From: Larimichthys crocea
Lineage: Eukaryota > Chordata > Actinopteri > Sciaenidae
Assembly (NCBI RefSeq): GCF_000972845.2
Contig: NC_040021.1
Location: 5,532,867 to 5,596,866 of the forward strand
Direction of reading: 5' to 3'
Length of the DNA: 64,000 bases
Each line of letters opens with the position of its first letter. Position 1 is the stretch's first letter. This document shows, in pieces, positions 12,916 to 24,362 of the stretch. Below the pieces are notes generated by a model, which did no database searches, was not told where the DNA came from, and saw nothing but the letters and a program-made list of their open reading frames with translations. Both the position numbers and the translations under genes were made by a program.

Positions 12916-13689
12916 ATTGACTAAAGAAGTGGGAGGCTGACTCAATCACTCACATACATATAGACCTGTATAACTGCATACTTTCATATACACACACACC
13001 TACGCAGAATATATGGGCACATGCATGGCCGTGAGTTGAATCGGTATGCAGACTTTCAACCGTGCACACATGCATTCTGCTCTACAATGGCACTCCCACG
13101 TACACATTCACACACACACACACATACGTACTGTACGTACACAGTGTCTGTGCCAGCCAGATGTGAGGAGGATTAGCAGAGTTGGCACAGAGCACAGAGC
13201 TCTTTATCCACTGGAGCTAATTCACTTTACTACGCTGATCTTTGTCTCCATCTTCGCCTCGTGATCTCTCCTTTCCTTCTCTTCTGTCCTCCTATCTTCA
13301 ACCCTATCTGCCTTCCTCCTCATCCCCCTCGCTCTCTTCTTCCTCATCGTCCCCTCTGTTGCTTTCGGTTACAGCAGGATCCTTTGATTTGCTTTGTCAG
13401 GCAGGTGTTGTCGTCTTGGATAGCGTTTCGTGCAGGGTGTAAGATTAAGCTTTTTTTCTAAATGGTTACTGAATGCTCAAATTTAACTCGATTTGTTTTT
13501 TTGGCTGTTGAGTGAATCAAATCTACTAGCCACTTGCCAGCAGTTGGATAAATGATGGTGCTAATTTTGGACACTGGCTCCATGCCTCCAGCGGTAGAAG
13601 CCCTGCGCTGATAAGAGTGCAACGTAGATGACTGACATAAAAACTGATTAAATTCTTCTCATTGGCTTTTGACACCATGTAGAGTGTTG

Positions 13690-13893
13690 TTTTTATGTGT
13701 ATACATGCATATTTTTATTTATTTTATCTTGTGCAGGTAGTGCTTTTTTTAATTTTTTTATAGTTTTTTATCTTTCTATTGTCTACTTCATTGTTTTTAT
13801 TGTGTTTCTATTGTGTTATTTATTGTGTTTTATCTTATTGTTGTGCAGCACTTTGGAAACCTTGTGTTTTTGCTAAAAATTGTGCTATATAAA
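13690..13893 (+). mobile_element. T-rich LINE/SINE-type 3' tail
   Basis: T-rich sequence ends with cagcactttggaaacc and gtgctatataaata, the usual 3' tail words of several fish retroposons. Directly after it begins the telomere-like tract. No coding part is present. Confidence 0.45.
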
Positions 13894-13976
13894 TAGGGTT
13901 TAGGGTTAGGGTTAGGGGTTAGGGTTAGTGGGGGTTAGGGTTAGGGTTAGTGGGGGTTAGGGTTAGGGTTAGGGGG
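13894..13976 (+). repeat. Interstitial telomeric (TTAGGG)n tract
   Basis: About a dozen TTAGGG units, in blocks separated by variant words such as TTAGGGG and TTAGTGGGGG. The variants recur at a spacing of roughly 28-30 bases, giving a short higher-order pattern. Vertebrate telomeres are (TTAGGG)n on this strand. The tract is internal: ordinary DNA lies on both sides. Confidence 0.93.
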
Positions 13977-13977
13977 G

Positions 13978-15430
13978 ATATTTGAAGCTATTATGATTTA
14001 TTCAAACCCTGATTCACCCTGCTAAACACGGACTAGCTTCACAAGCTTCTTTGACTTTACTCCCCTCGTTCAGTATTTCATTCTCAGGACTGAAGATGAT
14101 TTCATTCAATGAAGCGCTGTCGAAGAACTCTCTAAGCTAATATACTTGCTAACAGCTTGCTAATTGTCAGTTAGCAGCTCGCTCTTAGTTCAGGCATGAA
14201 TGGAACAATCAGTTTAGTTTGTGCCACTGATTACTGTCTCATAACTGTCTCTTAGTGCAGTGGTTTATGTTCACACAGCGGGAGATTAAACCATTTTGAA
14301 CTGTCTGGCTCACCGTCACTATAGGTCAGGACCAGCTGAAGATTGAATAGATGAGATATGAATGTGTATACAGTATTGCTATATATGTCATTATTATTGT
14401 CTATTTTGGTATATCATAACACCTATAATACAAATATAAGAGTGATATTATTCATCTCCAAGCAAAACAAAGCATATTTCCCCCAAAATACCGAATAAAA
14501 GCTCAGCTTTGGATACGTGTTTGCCTTCACAGAGGTTTAAACCAGGGTCACCCACATGAAGGACAGCCCCTGTTATTGGCACATGTCACCAACAGTTGAT
14601 GCTTTTATCTAGAGCCACTCACAGTGTGGTGAGTGCATACATCCTGTGCATAATTAACTCCGTTGGGATTCACTGAAACAACCGTCCAACCTGACCCCGA
14701 ATGACGCGGCGCAACCCACGCTCCGGTTAAATCAGAGCCAATGAGGTCTAAAAATACTGTACCTGTGTAAGATCTCAGAGCTTAGGTGGCAAAGCATAAG
14801 GGCCTACGCTGGACACTCAGAGACGATTTTTCAAAAAAGGACCCATGTTAAGCACTATTTGCCTACTGTAATCCACTAAACCAAAAGGTATGGCAATAGC
14901 CCAGCATATAAATAGTATCATTTATCATTGAAAAGTACAACTCCAGGTATATTGAATACAATTTTGGGGACAACTCTAGCAATGACGAATAACAATATAT
15001 TAGATCTCCTTTGTGATAAATCATTTGGCCCAGAGGTCACGACACAATCAGCACAGAGGGAACATTGGTTATTTTTTTTTGTATGGCTTCCAGAAGAATT
15101 GCTTGTGTTTATTTTGCTTGTAGTTTAATGCTGTATGCAGTACGGTAAAAGAAAGCAAAAGAAATAACTTCTGTGCATGGATATCAGTGTTTTGTAGGCA
15201 CAGCTAGAGTTGCTTTGAAAGTACATCTCTCTTCTGTCACTGTTGGTTTTTTATTCAATCAAATTTGAACCCCATGAACTGTTTTTATTAGCACTGTATG
15301 GTGTTTAATGGTCAGCGGTCATTCTAAAGGTCAATTACTGGAAAAATGAGTAATCAGTCCTTCATTAGATGAACATATGGAGATTTAAGATAAACCACTA
15401 ACACTGACAGGTGACGTGAATAACACTGGT
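13978..15430. other. Gene-free stretch
   Basis: No supported exon or recognised repeat. Short frames here are interrupted and lack codon bias or splice context. Confidence 0.45.
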
Positions 15431-15449
15431 TATCTTGTTACCTTACTTT

Positions 15450-16060
15450 ATATTAGGCAGCAAGTGAACATTTTGTTCTTAAAGTTGATGTTATAAGAAG
15501 GAAAATGTGCAAGCATAAGGATTTGAACAACTTTGACAATAGCCGAGTTGTGATAGGTAGACGACCGGGTCAGAACATCCCCAAAACAGCAGCTCTTGCT
15601 GGGTGTTCTCTGTCTGCAGTGGTCAGTACCTATCAAAGGAGGTCCAAGGAAGGAAAAGCAGTGAACCAGCAGTGTCCCTTTCATGGAAAGGGTGTACATG
15701 ATCTGCAGCCTGATGGCAGTAGCCTCTTTCAGCTGAACAATGCGCCCTCTACCACAGAGTAAAAATAGCTCAGGAATGGTTTGAGGAACACAACGACGAG
15801 TTCAAGATTTGATTTGGCCTCCAAAGTCACCAGATCTCAACCCAATCGAGCATCTGTGGGATATGCTGGACAAACAAGTCCGATCCATGGAGGCCCCACA
15901 CCTCACAGCTTAGAGGACTTAAAAGATCTGCTGCCAATGTCTTCATGCAATATACCACAGCACACCTTTAGAGGTCTAGTGGAGTCCATGCCTCGACGGG
16001 TCAGGGCTGTTTTGGTGGTTGTACACAATATTAGAGAGGTGGTCAATGTCGTTCAGACTC
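15450..16060 (+). mobile_element. Internally deleted Tc1/mariner element
   Basis: Two ends of a Tc1-like transposase are recognisable. The first (15505-15680) reads RRPGQNIPKTAALAGCS and SAVVSTYQRRSKEG, the N-terminal paired-like DNA-binding region. The second (15815 onward) reads WPPKSPDLNPIEHLWD and LVESMPRRVRAVL, the C-terminal catalytic region including the final acidic residue of the DDE motif. Several hundred bases between them, including the first two catalytic aspartates, are missing, and the frames do not join. The 3' end fades into unrelated sequence after ggtggtcaatgtc, so no terminal inverted repeat is seen. It is a dead fossil copy. Confidence 0.9.
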
Positions 16061-16571
16061 CAGACTCTGAATTATCCCGTCTGACTGGATCGGCGTCGAC
16101 ATTGTGAGGTTACTTTACGCTGAAGCCCCAGCATGTTTAAATAAATCTGACCTGAAGGTTCTTTTAAAAAAATTACAGCAGTGTTGATTACATTACTTAT
16201 TGCAATACGAAATAAAAGCAGTCTGCATGTGTTGCAGCATTTCTTCTCATACGTAATGTGATACATGTCCCATCGTTTATCCCCGTCTTACTGCTGCACA
16301 GCCGGTGAAAACTGATCTTACTCCGTTAAGCTGGGGTGGAAACAGTCTCACTACAATGCCTATTTTCCTCAGATTGTGTTACATTTGTGGGTTAAAAAAG
16401 GGTTAAATGTAACCTGGCTACAAACATACATACATATATATATATAGATGCATGTATATGCTGGTTTTGTAGCAGAATCCCAGACTTCATTTCACCGTCA
16501 ACTCACCCAAAAAATGTTTGCTGGAGTGTGAAGGATGCCTGAGCTGGCAGCTTGTTTGGAAGGCCATTTTA

Positions 16572-16573
<2 letters not shown>

Positions 16574-16619
<46 letters not shown>

Positions 16620-16722
16620 AAGTGTGTGTGTATGAGACAGAGAAAGCGATGGATAGCTGACAGACTGACATGCTGTGTACATGCCACATCATGATATGAA
16701 ACTGACCTCGCTTTCTCACACA

Positions 16723-16759
<37 letters not shown>

Positions 16760-16843
16760 ACACACACACACACACATGACTTATAATGATGTCTGTAAGG
16801 AGCTGACAGGTGTCTTGGCTTGAAGACTTTGTCACTCTGTCAG

Positions 16844-16887
<44 letters not shown>
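16574..16887 (+). repeat. Cluster of three TG/CA microsatellites
   Basis: (TG)n at 16574-16618, (CA)n at about 16717-16776 and (TG)n at 16845-16887 lie within 315 bases, alternating in strand. All overlapping histidine-threonine or cysteine-valine frames are repeat artefacts. Confidence 0.95.
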
Positions 16888-16891
<4 letters not shown>

Positions 16892-17159
16892 CTGCGTTTG
16901 TGTTTGTGAGAGAGTGTGTGCGGGTTTTAAAGTTGAAAGAGGTTGTAACATGAGAAGACAGACAGTTTGTAAGATGAACCCAAACAAGAAAACCTGAAAA
17001 CTGTGGAAAAACACTAAGAAGAAAAGAAGGGAAAGAAGAATAGAAAGAGGTGTGGGAAAACAAACACTTTATCATCACAACCCTGTATCAAATTTAACCA
17101 CAAATCACATGTTTATCATGTCTGCTGATATTAAGGGAGTCATTTTTTTGCTAATGTTG

Positions 17160-17455
17160 ATTGATCACAGCACTCACCTGTCAATCAAAGCATCCATGCT
17201 GTTAATTCTTCATAACTTTAAGCCTTAATATAATCTGAACAGGTGAGTTGTATATAAATTCACCCTCAGTACAGTTGTCATGAACGGGGAAATTAGCTAT
17301 AGAGACCAAAACTGTTTTTTGTACCAGGCTGTAAACATGTTTATTGACATTTTAACATGGGGACTTATGGAGACTGACTCACTTCTGGAGCCAGCCTCAA
17401 GTGGACGTTTGAGGAACTGCAGTTTTTGGCACTTCAGCTTCACATCACAGACACA
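17160..17455 (+). repeat. Interspersed repeat family R1, copy 1
   Basis: The diagnostic core is gaacggggaaattagctat, gaccaaaactgttttttgtac and gccagcctcaagtggacg. The same core recurs at 31.7-32.4, 50.6-51.4, 54.5-55.0 and 63.6-64.0 kb, with a fragment at 47.3 kb. It is a short non-coding percomorph repeat. The apparent protein NGEISYRDQNCFLYQAVNMF is only the repeat read in frame. Confidence 0.85.
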
Positions 17456-17602
17456 AAGGTTGCCACTTGCATGTTATATCAAAAACCTTTTATATTTTGA
17501 GTTTATTATACACTAATGAAAACATATTTATGTATTTTAAACTCCATTTCTGTCATAATCTGTAAATATAGACCTCTAAATCTGACACACTGGACCTTTA
17601 AA
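17456..17602 (+). repeat. MITE-like 3' end (…cactggacctttaa)
   Basis: The piece includes ttatacactaatgaaaacat and ends tctgacacactggaccttta. These are the usual end words of a very common percomorph non-autonomous repeat. It abuts copy 1 of repeat R1. The related ending cctacacactggtcctttaa occurs at 32.58 and 32.83 kb. Confidence 0.6.
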
Positions 17603-19140
17603 TAATCTAATTGATCTTTTAACTCTCTTTCTGCCTCTCATTATTCTTTACACTTGATTAAAAAACAACTTTGACAGCAGAGTGGATTTGCTTTGCTCGT
17701 CTCTATAGCTCAATAGAGACAGTGTTCAGCTCAGAAACAATCATCCCAGTTATTAGTGTGACTTCATTTTGTGAGGTTATTGTTGTGGATATGTGTGTAG
17801 GTGCGTGTTTGTGTGTGTGTGTGTTTACATGTCTAACTAGTGACTAGTGGGAATACAGCGTTCCCACAGATGCCTGAATCATCCATACTCATGAAGCCCA
17901 CACAGGAGAAACTGAAAACTTTAATTTCTCCTCTCCCACTTCCTCTTTCTGTTGACCTTCTTTAATTCAACTTTGATTCACTTCTCTTGTTCTCGCCCTT
18001 TCTCGCTCTTATCTTTTTCCTGCTCATTTTTCTTTCCTCTCACTTTTCACATTTCCAGTGGATATTTTTAACGGTGTGAAAAATGAAACCATCTCTGAAG
18101 CTTTCTCTCTTTTTTTTCCCCCTCCCTGTTTCTTTACTTTACTTTTCTTTTCTTTTTTTTACTCCCCTTTATTTCTCTGTTTTGGTTCAACCCACTTCCA
18201 CGGTGCGTTGGAAGCACATAAACAGAAGCAGAACCAAAGCCAAACTCACTCCCACCTGCCAAGATACACAAACACACACACTCACACACACACACACACA
18301 CATTCCCTCCATACATATTTTAACATGATAAATTCAGACATAAGATCAGACAAACATCAATCTTCTCCAGCCCAAAGGAGAATAAAATAAATAATAATTT
18401 GTAACGTTTATTAACCCCCCGGAGGCTAATTAGACAACTTTCACAACAAAGAGATAAAGTTCATACATTTTATATCACAGAACATTTTTACAATAAAGCT
18501 GCACAATAAACAATAATCAATCATAAATCTTCAAAAATAGAATGAAGTGTCTTGTTACTAGACTTGCTCCACTAATTACCATAATTACCTTGTCTCCTTG
18601 TAGCAGCACCACAGACTGGAACAAAGTTTGCACTTTACTTCAATCTTTGAATTACACAATCTGTAACAAAACTTCACAGCCTTCTCGAACATTCTTGGAA
18701 TTGTATTATTAGATATGTATTATGTCTAAGAAATTAGATTTTAAAGTTTGGATGGTTTGTTTTATAGTAATTATATTATATAATTTAAAAACATAATTTG
18801 TGGTGATGTGAAAGTGAAACACGTGGCTGACAAACTAATTACTGTTTCTTCGCTCAGTTCACATGGCGCCGTGTATAACATTTCACCATGGCAACTATGT
18901 ATGTCCTCTTCCATATGATCAGTATGTGCGTTACATACTGTAGATGGAAAAGGTTGTTTAAAAAAAGAAAGATCATTACCTAATAATGTAATGGAAATTC
19001 TGACTGGATTTTCACAGTCACTGGATATTCATATTATATCCTTTCATTATATAGAAAGAATTAAAACGAGGCATGAAAGTTCGTTATTGACTTTGGAAGA
19101 AGGTGTAGTTTGACAAACAATCTCAACTCTCTCAGCTGTT
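17603..19140. other. Gene-free stretch with a CA microsatellite
   Basis: Contains a (CA)n tract at about 18267-18301 preceded by a pyrimidine-rich run (17930-18180), and AT-rich DNA to 19.1 kb. No exon is supported. Confidence 0.5.
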
Positions 19141-19149
19141 ATCACACAG

Positions 19150-19430
19150 TCTTCACCAGTTGATATCCGTCCATACATTTTCTGTAACCTCTCCCAGCTG
19201 ACCTTGGGTAAGAGGCGGGGTACACCCTGGACGAGTCGCCAGTTCATCACAGGACACAAAGAGACCAACAACCATTCACACCTACGTCCAGTTTAGAGTC
19301 ACCAATGAACCTGTTAGGTGTCTTTGGACTGTGGAGCTCGGAGAGGACATGGAGACTCCACATATTACTGGTTCAAACCAGTAAGCTTCTTGCTGCGAGG
19401 CGACAGCACTAACCACTGCAGCAGAACTGA
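19150..19430 (+). repeat. Common fish repeat R2 (gtttagagtcaccaatgaacct type)
   Basis: The words ccatacattttctgtaacc, gaggcggggtacaccctgga, cagtttagagtcaccaatga and gcgacagcactaaccactgc occur in the order seen in a very abundant teleost interspersed repeat. Truncated copies are at 23080-23255 (same strand) and 38660-38830 (opposite strand). Confidence 0.75.
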
Positions 19431-20013
19431 TGTGATGCTTGAGTTTTCTCAAAGACTGAAAATTCCCTTTTGTTCAAAAGATGAATTTTCCATTACAACG
19501 TCCAATTCAATCATGGTCAAATTGAATAATAAAACAAACACGGATGATCACAACATACAAAGTCTATTTAACATTACATTGATGTCTGTATATATCAGCA
19601 TCCTCTATTATTTATCTCCAATAAAAAAGTATTTGATGTCCGTCCTCCCCTGTCCTATCTCATTGATTCACTGCTTGTTTTATGTTTCCAATAGTGAACT
19701 CTTTGAGGGTTCCTTTCAGTCAGATAGTCAGACACATGGATCTTTTATGCTTTGACTAACTCACTACTGGATTGTTCAACTTTTTCACTGTGTACAGATA
19801 ATATATAAATCCCTAACCTAGAAGGATAATCACATTATTCGACTTGTTATGTTGAGCATCGTTCCCTGACCGGACGCACAGTGTCACTTTAAATTTACCC
19901 ATTTAAGCGTTAAGTGTGTGTTTTAAAAGTACATCTTATTATCAATGTTTTCTCACCTACAGTCTAAGCATAGACAAAATCCAATATCTGGATGCATATC
20001 CCAGACGGTACAT

Positions 20014-20280
20014 CAGTGGTTCTCAAACTTTTCCTGGCATGCCCCACTTCAAAAGCAGAAAAAAAGTTCACTACCACCCCAGAATTTTTTATCAATTATT
20101 AACAATGATAGAGGAAGCATCTAATAATAAAAAAAAGGACCCATGTTGAATTTTAGTGAAATAAAGGTCAGCAGAAAAAAAAAGTTCTATTTATTCCACT
20201 TAGCATCACTTCATATTTTTCTGCTGGTCATCCATTCCCCATCGCCAGCGGGACAAAGAGGCACAGTTTGAAAACTGCTG
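20014..20280. mobile_element. Non-autonomous hAT (Charlie-like) element
   Basis: The left end CAGTGGTTCTCAAACTTTTC and right end GTTTGAAAACTGCTG form an imperfect terminal inverted repeat. CAGTGGTTCTCAAACT is the classic end of Charlie-type hAT elements. At about 267 bp it carries no transposase. I do not see a clean 8-bp target-site duplication, so it is probably old. Confidence 0.7.
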
Positions 20281-20404
20281 ATGTAGACAAACACATCTGC
20301 ATCTGAAGGTTTGAGGATTCAACTCAAAATAAACACCAATTAAAGAATAAGGAGTAAAACAGCTGGAAAGAAATTGGATATTTTCCTTAAAAAAGCCTTT
20401 TTAA

Positions 20405-20505
20405 GGGGCGCTGGTTTGCTCACCTGGAGGCTCAAACCTGACTCCTGGCTCATTTTCCCCACCATCCTGTCACTCTCCAGCTGTTGCTATACAATAGGGT
20501 TCAAA
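20405..20505 (+). mobile_element. Deleted tRNA-derived SINE remnant
   Basis: The head ggggcgctggtttgctcacctgg is joined to tail-like sequence with tgtcactctccagctgttgc. This is the start and end of a common fish tRNA-SINE whose B-box middle is lost. Confidence 0.45.
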
Positions 20506-20932
20506 AAGGCCAAAGAATATCTTTAAAAAAGATACTTAAACCTGCATTAAGACATTTTGGGCAACTTGGAGGAGTTGGAAATGAGCTTAGCCGACACTAC
20601 TATTACATATGCATGCATTAAAGAACAGCTGCCTACTGAAAATGAAGCTAAGGAGAGCGGTGAGAGTGAACAAAACTGTAAAACTGTGAGCCAAAACAAA
20701 GAGCTGAAGGATGCTAAAAGGGTAACTGCAGTGTTGGTGATAATTCTCTGTGGATTTGTCCTTTTGACATCAGCTCCATTGATTTAAGGCTGATTCAGAA
20801 TCTGAACACACAAAACATTACAAAGGAGAACCTGCAGCTGACCTTTTTTTTCTTCCAAAATGACCTTCTTGAACCTGTCCACGTATTACCTTTCTACTCA
20901 TCGTCCATCCATCAAACCATCATCCACCTCTC

Positions 20933-21246
20933 CTACAGTCCTTCCACCAATCTTTTCACTGAGCAAATCACACCAGACACACTACAAATGACCCCTAGAC
21001 TCAGTATACACACATCTATCAGCCGCTCCCTCGCGGTGATGCGACCCCACTGCAGCCTGAGGTGAAACAGGCATGGCAGTATGAGCGTCATGGCCGCCCC
21101 GGTCACGCTGCCTGTCAAACCCATCAACAGGGAGAACCTGGGGACCAGCAGGGCCAGTAGGTATGATGTCATCAGCAAGGCGGCGCGGACCAGCAGGGCC
21201 GGACGTGACACACCTCGACCTCCGTGTTTGGATGAGACGACGGCAT
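20933..21246 (-). CDS. VIAAT-like exon H: last membrane segments and C-terminus
   Basis: Acceptor ctttctccag|ATG; the frame starts on the third base. It reads [12 protein letters not shown], then [30 protein letters not shown] and a last helix [17 protein letters not shown], ending at TAG (20933-20935). This matches the VIAAT end ([32 protein letters not shown]). The C-terminal tail is shorter than in the canonical protein. No clear poly(A) signal lies within 500 bases; the nearest minus-strand AATAAA is at 20195-20190, inside a hAT remnant. Confidence 0.92.
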
Positions 21247-24200
21247 CTGGAGAAAGATTGAAGACGAGAAGTTGGAAGGGAAAACAGAGTGTTTGTTTTG
21301 AGCACTTTTATTTATGAGTTGCCTTGTTCTGACTCATTGTTTCGGCCTTATTTAAAGCATGACGTCATTTTAAATGAGGTAGTACAAGTACCAGTTAACT
21401 GACATTATTTACTGTAAGCTTTAAGTTTCAATGACCTATGTCATCTTTTGATTAAGTTTGCATTCGCCCGGTGAAAATATACATCATAAAACTCACTTGG
21501 GAGCATCATAATCTAATGACTTCATGACTGTTGACAGTCAATAATTAGGAAAAGTTCAGCCACGGTGACAAATGTGTTGACAGTCAACACATTAGCAAAG
21601 TTTCCCTGATCACTCAGCTCTTAAATGGAAATAAATGGAGTGTGATATCGCTTTTTTTTAAGTTTCATGTCATGTGTTTTGCTTATTTCAGTGGTCTTGA
21701 TTTTAGGTGCATCCCTCACGATGAGCCTTATATTTACTCTAGTTTCTAGTGGCTAGGATGATTTCTGAGCTCCACTAACATCTCAGAATATGCGTTAGTT
21801 TGCATGTTACTAGTGTCATAGCGGTATGTTTCGTCTTCTGCTGTGATCTGTTTTTATTCATGCCTGTTTTTCTGATTTATCACTGTGCATGGGCGATTAA
21901 ACTAGCTCCCCCCCCTGTGGGGGATTCATAAAGTTATCTAATCTAATTCGAATTAAAGGGATTTCTTGATCTTGTACAGTGTCCAGGATTTAAATATCTC
22001 AACCGAATCCAAACAAAATACTTCCAGTGAGACTTCTTCTTAACACCGAAACACCTGGAAGCTGCCCAGTATAACCACAGTTTAGTACCGGTGACGTTCA
22101 GAGCAATGAAATCTCAAGAGAGTATTCTCAAGAGAAGGCGAGTGGTACGAGGGAGTAGAAATGTCACTGTCTTCTATTTTTATTGATCATCCTGGGATTT
22201 TAACAGGCAAACCTCCAGCCACGAGCCTGTTTCTCCACGCGTCTGCTGCTCCACGGAGTATTTAGAAATGTGTAACGGAAACAACACGTCATGCCTGATC
22301 TCATCTACATATCAGTCATTGTCTATTAAACGTTTCATGGGTATAAAGTACATTTGTTTTAATAGATGGCCTGGAGGATCTCTTATTCCATGTACACTTT
22401 GAGGCAAAGTCAGTGCTTTGAATGTAAAATAGATCTGTCATTAGTGTTCAACCTCCAAGCAGGCAGGTTTGTAGTATTTCCGCAGCAGAGTAGAATGGCA
22501 GAGGGTAGGACAGAAGGGCTTTTGCCAGCAGACACAGGTTGACGAGAGGTCGGAGGTCAGAGGGCAGGTTGTCCGTGATGACCTCCCTGGTCTCTGCCCC
22601 CCAGGTCAACACGGCCTAATGGAGGAAGCAATCAAAGCAATCAGTCAATCAATCACTCCGTTTGTGTGTCCCTTCTTCCGTCCTGCTGTTGTCAGCTCAG
22701 CATCGAAACGCCGAAAATACATTTTATTTCCATGTCAACCTTTTGGGGGTCGGGGGGGTCAAGCAATCAACTCAGCAATCCCACTCACCAGTAATGAGAA
22801 AACAGTTTTCATGACACAGGCGGCACCGTGAGTCCACCCCAGCATGGCATCAAACTGCCCTCTGTCCTCCATGCTGCCCTCTAAAGGAGGGAGGAAGATC
22901 TGCGAGGTGTACGAGAAGATGATGACGCCCACAGAGACGAGGAACTCCTCCGGGTCCACAGCCAGACGCAGAGAGGACCAGGACCAGCTGCTGGCTCGAC
23001 TTAGACAGTACAACATGACCGAGAGACTGACAGACGAAAAGAAAATGAGACTAGAATCAAGCCTCTGAAATAGATTCATAAACATTCACATCTAGTCACC
23101 AATCAGCCTCCATGTCTTTGGATGGAGTACCTGGAGAGAACCCTGACATGGGGAGATGCAACATCCACCCTGAAAGGCCCAGTCGACGGTCTAACCAGGA
23201 ACCTTCTTGCTGTGCAGTGCAAACAACTGAACCACTGTGCCACCCAATTAATTGTTCTTTCCTAAGCTAAATAACCCTTTTAAGCACAAATTGGGTTGGC
23301 TAGTCTTCAGAAGACAGCAACGTTAAGCCTTTTCTGAATAAGACAGTAGACATAATCCTTAATCAGCAATTATTCATTTGGAAACACCCATGAATCCAAA
23401 CAGACTGCCACAAATACATAAACCGAGTCATAGACATCCTAAAGCGCGGTATAATTGTTGTTTCCAACATTTGCCGTTATGTGTTTGCAACTAATGGTTA
23501 CATTTATTTGGTGATTTAACCTCTGCTCCTGAGGATGATTCCCAATTAATCCAAGCAGCAGCAAATGATAAATAAGCTAAAGGTCCAGATAAAATATTTT
23601 CCTCTGAGCTCTTGAATTGTCAGAAGTAATCTGTATGTACAAATGACTTAAGAGCCAAAGAAAAGCTCTGAGCGTTTAGGGAGATCCAGGAACCCGGAGA
23701 ACTACAAGAACCATCTCCGTTTCTCATGCAAGACACATGGCATGAGAAATAAATCAAACAACCAGTAACAGCAGTGTGTAGCAGGTGGACGCAGGCAGCA
23801 TAACCAGCAGCAGCTGCTACATGATCACGGTTATAAAAAAAAAAAACGCCTCGTTGTCTTGATTTAATACGATTGGTGAGCTGGTTCCGATCAACTGACG
23901 AGCGACGCTCCGTCAAAACGAACGTGATGCTACTACTGCACTGAGTCACCTGATCAGTATGTGAGCCAGGGAGCACAGCAGGCTGAGGGTGGAGACGGGT
24001 CTGAGATCAGTCAGCAGCAGGCAGGGCAGCAGGAACATCAGAGACATCAAAGAACACACTGATCTGGGAACAGTCATCGCTGACAGACTGTCAGACAGCA
24101 AACTGGTGGAGACGACTAGATACAGGGTGCAGGTCATTAACAGTTCAATGAGCTGGAAGAAAAACAGGGTGGAAAGAGAAGACAGTGTATTTCATTTTTG

Positions 24201-24327
24201 TACAAATGTACATTGTACAAATAAAATAAAATGATTTTTAATAGTCCAAAATAATAACGTAATGTCCATGTTTACTACCTTTCTTGTTCCGAGGGAAGAT
24301 TTGCTTTAAAGAAAAGTTTCAATGTGT

Positions 24328-24362
<35 letters not shown>

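Noticed and set aside
20557..20787. Plus-strand frame of 76 codons ending in a hydrophobic segment, just downstream of the transporter stop
   Set aside because: It starts at TTG, has no splice or promoter context, and lies in the likely 3' UTR side of the opposite-strand gene. I know of no homologue. It may be repeat-derived.
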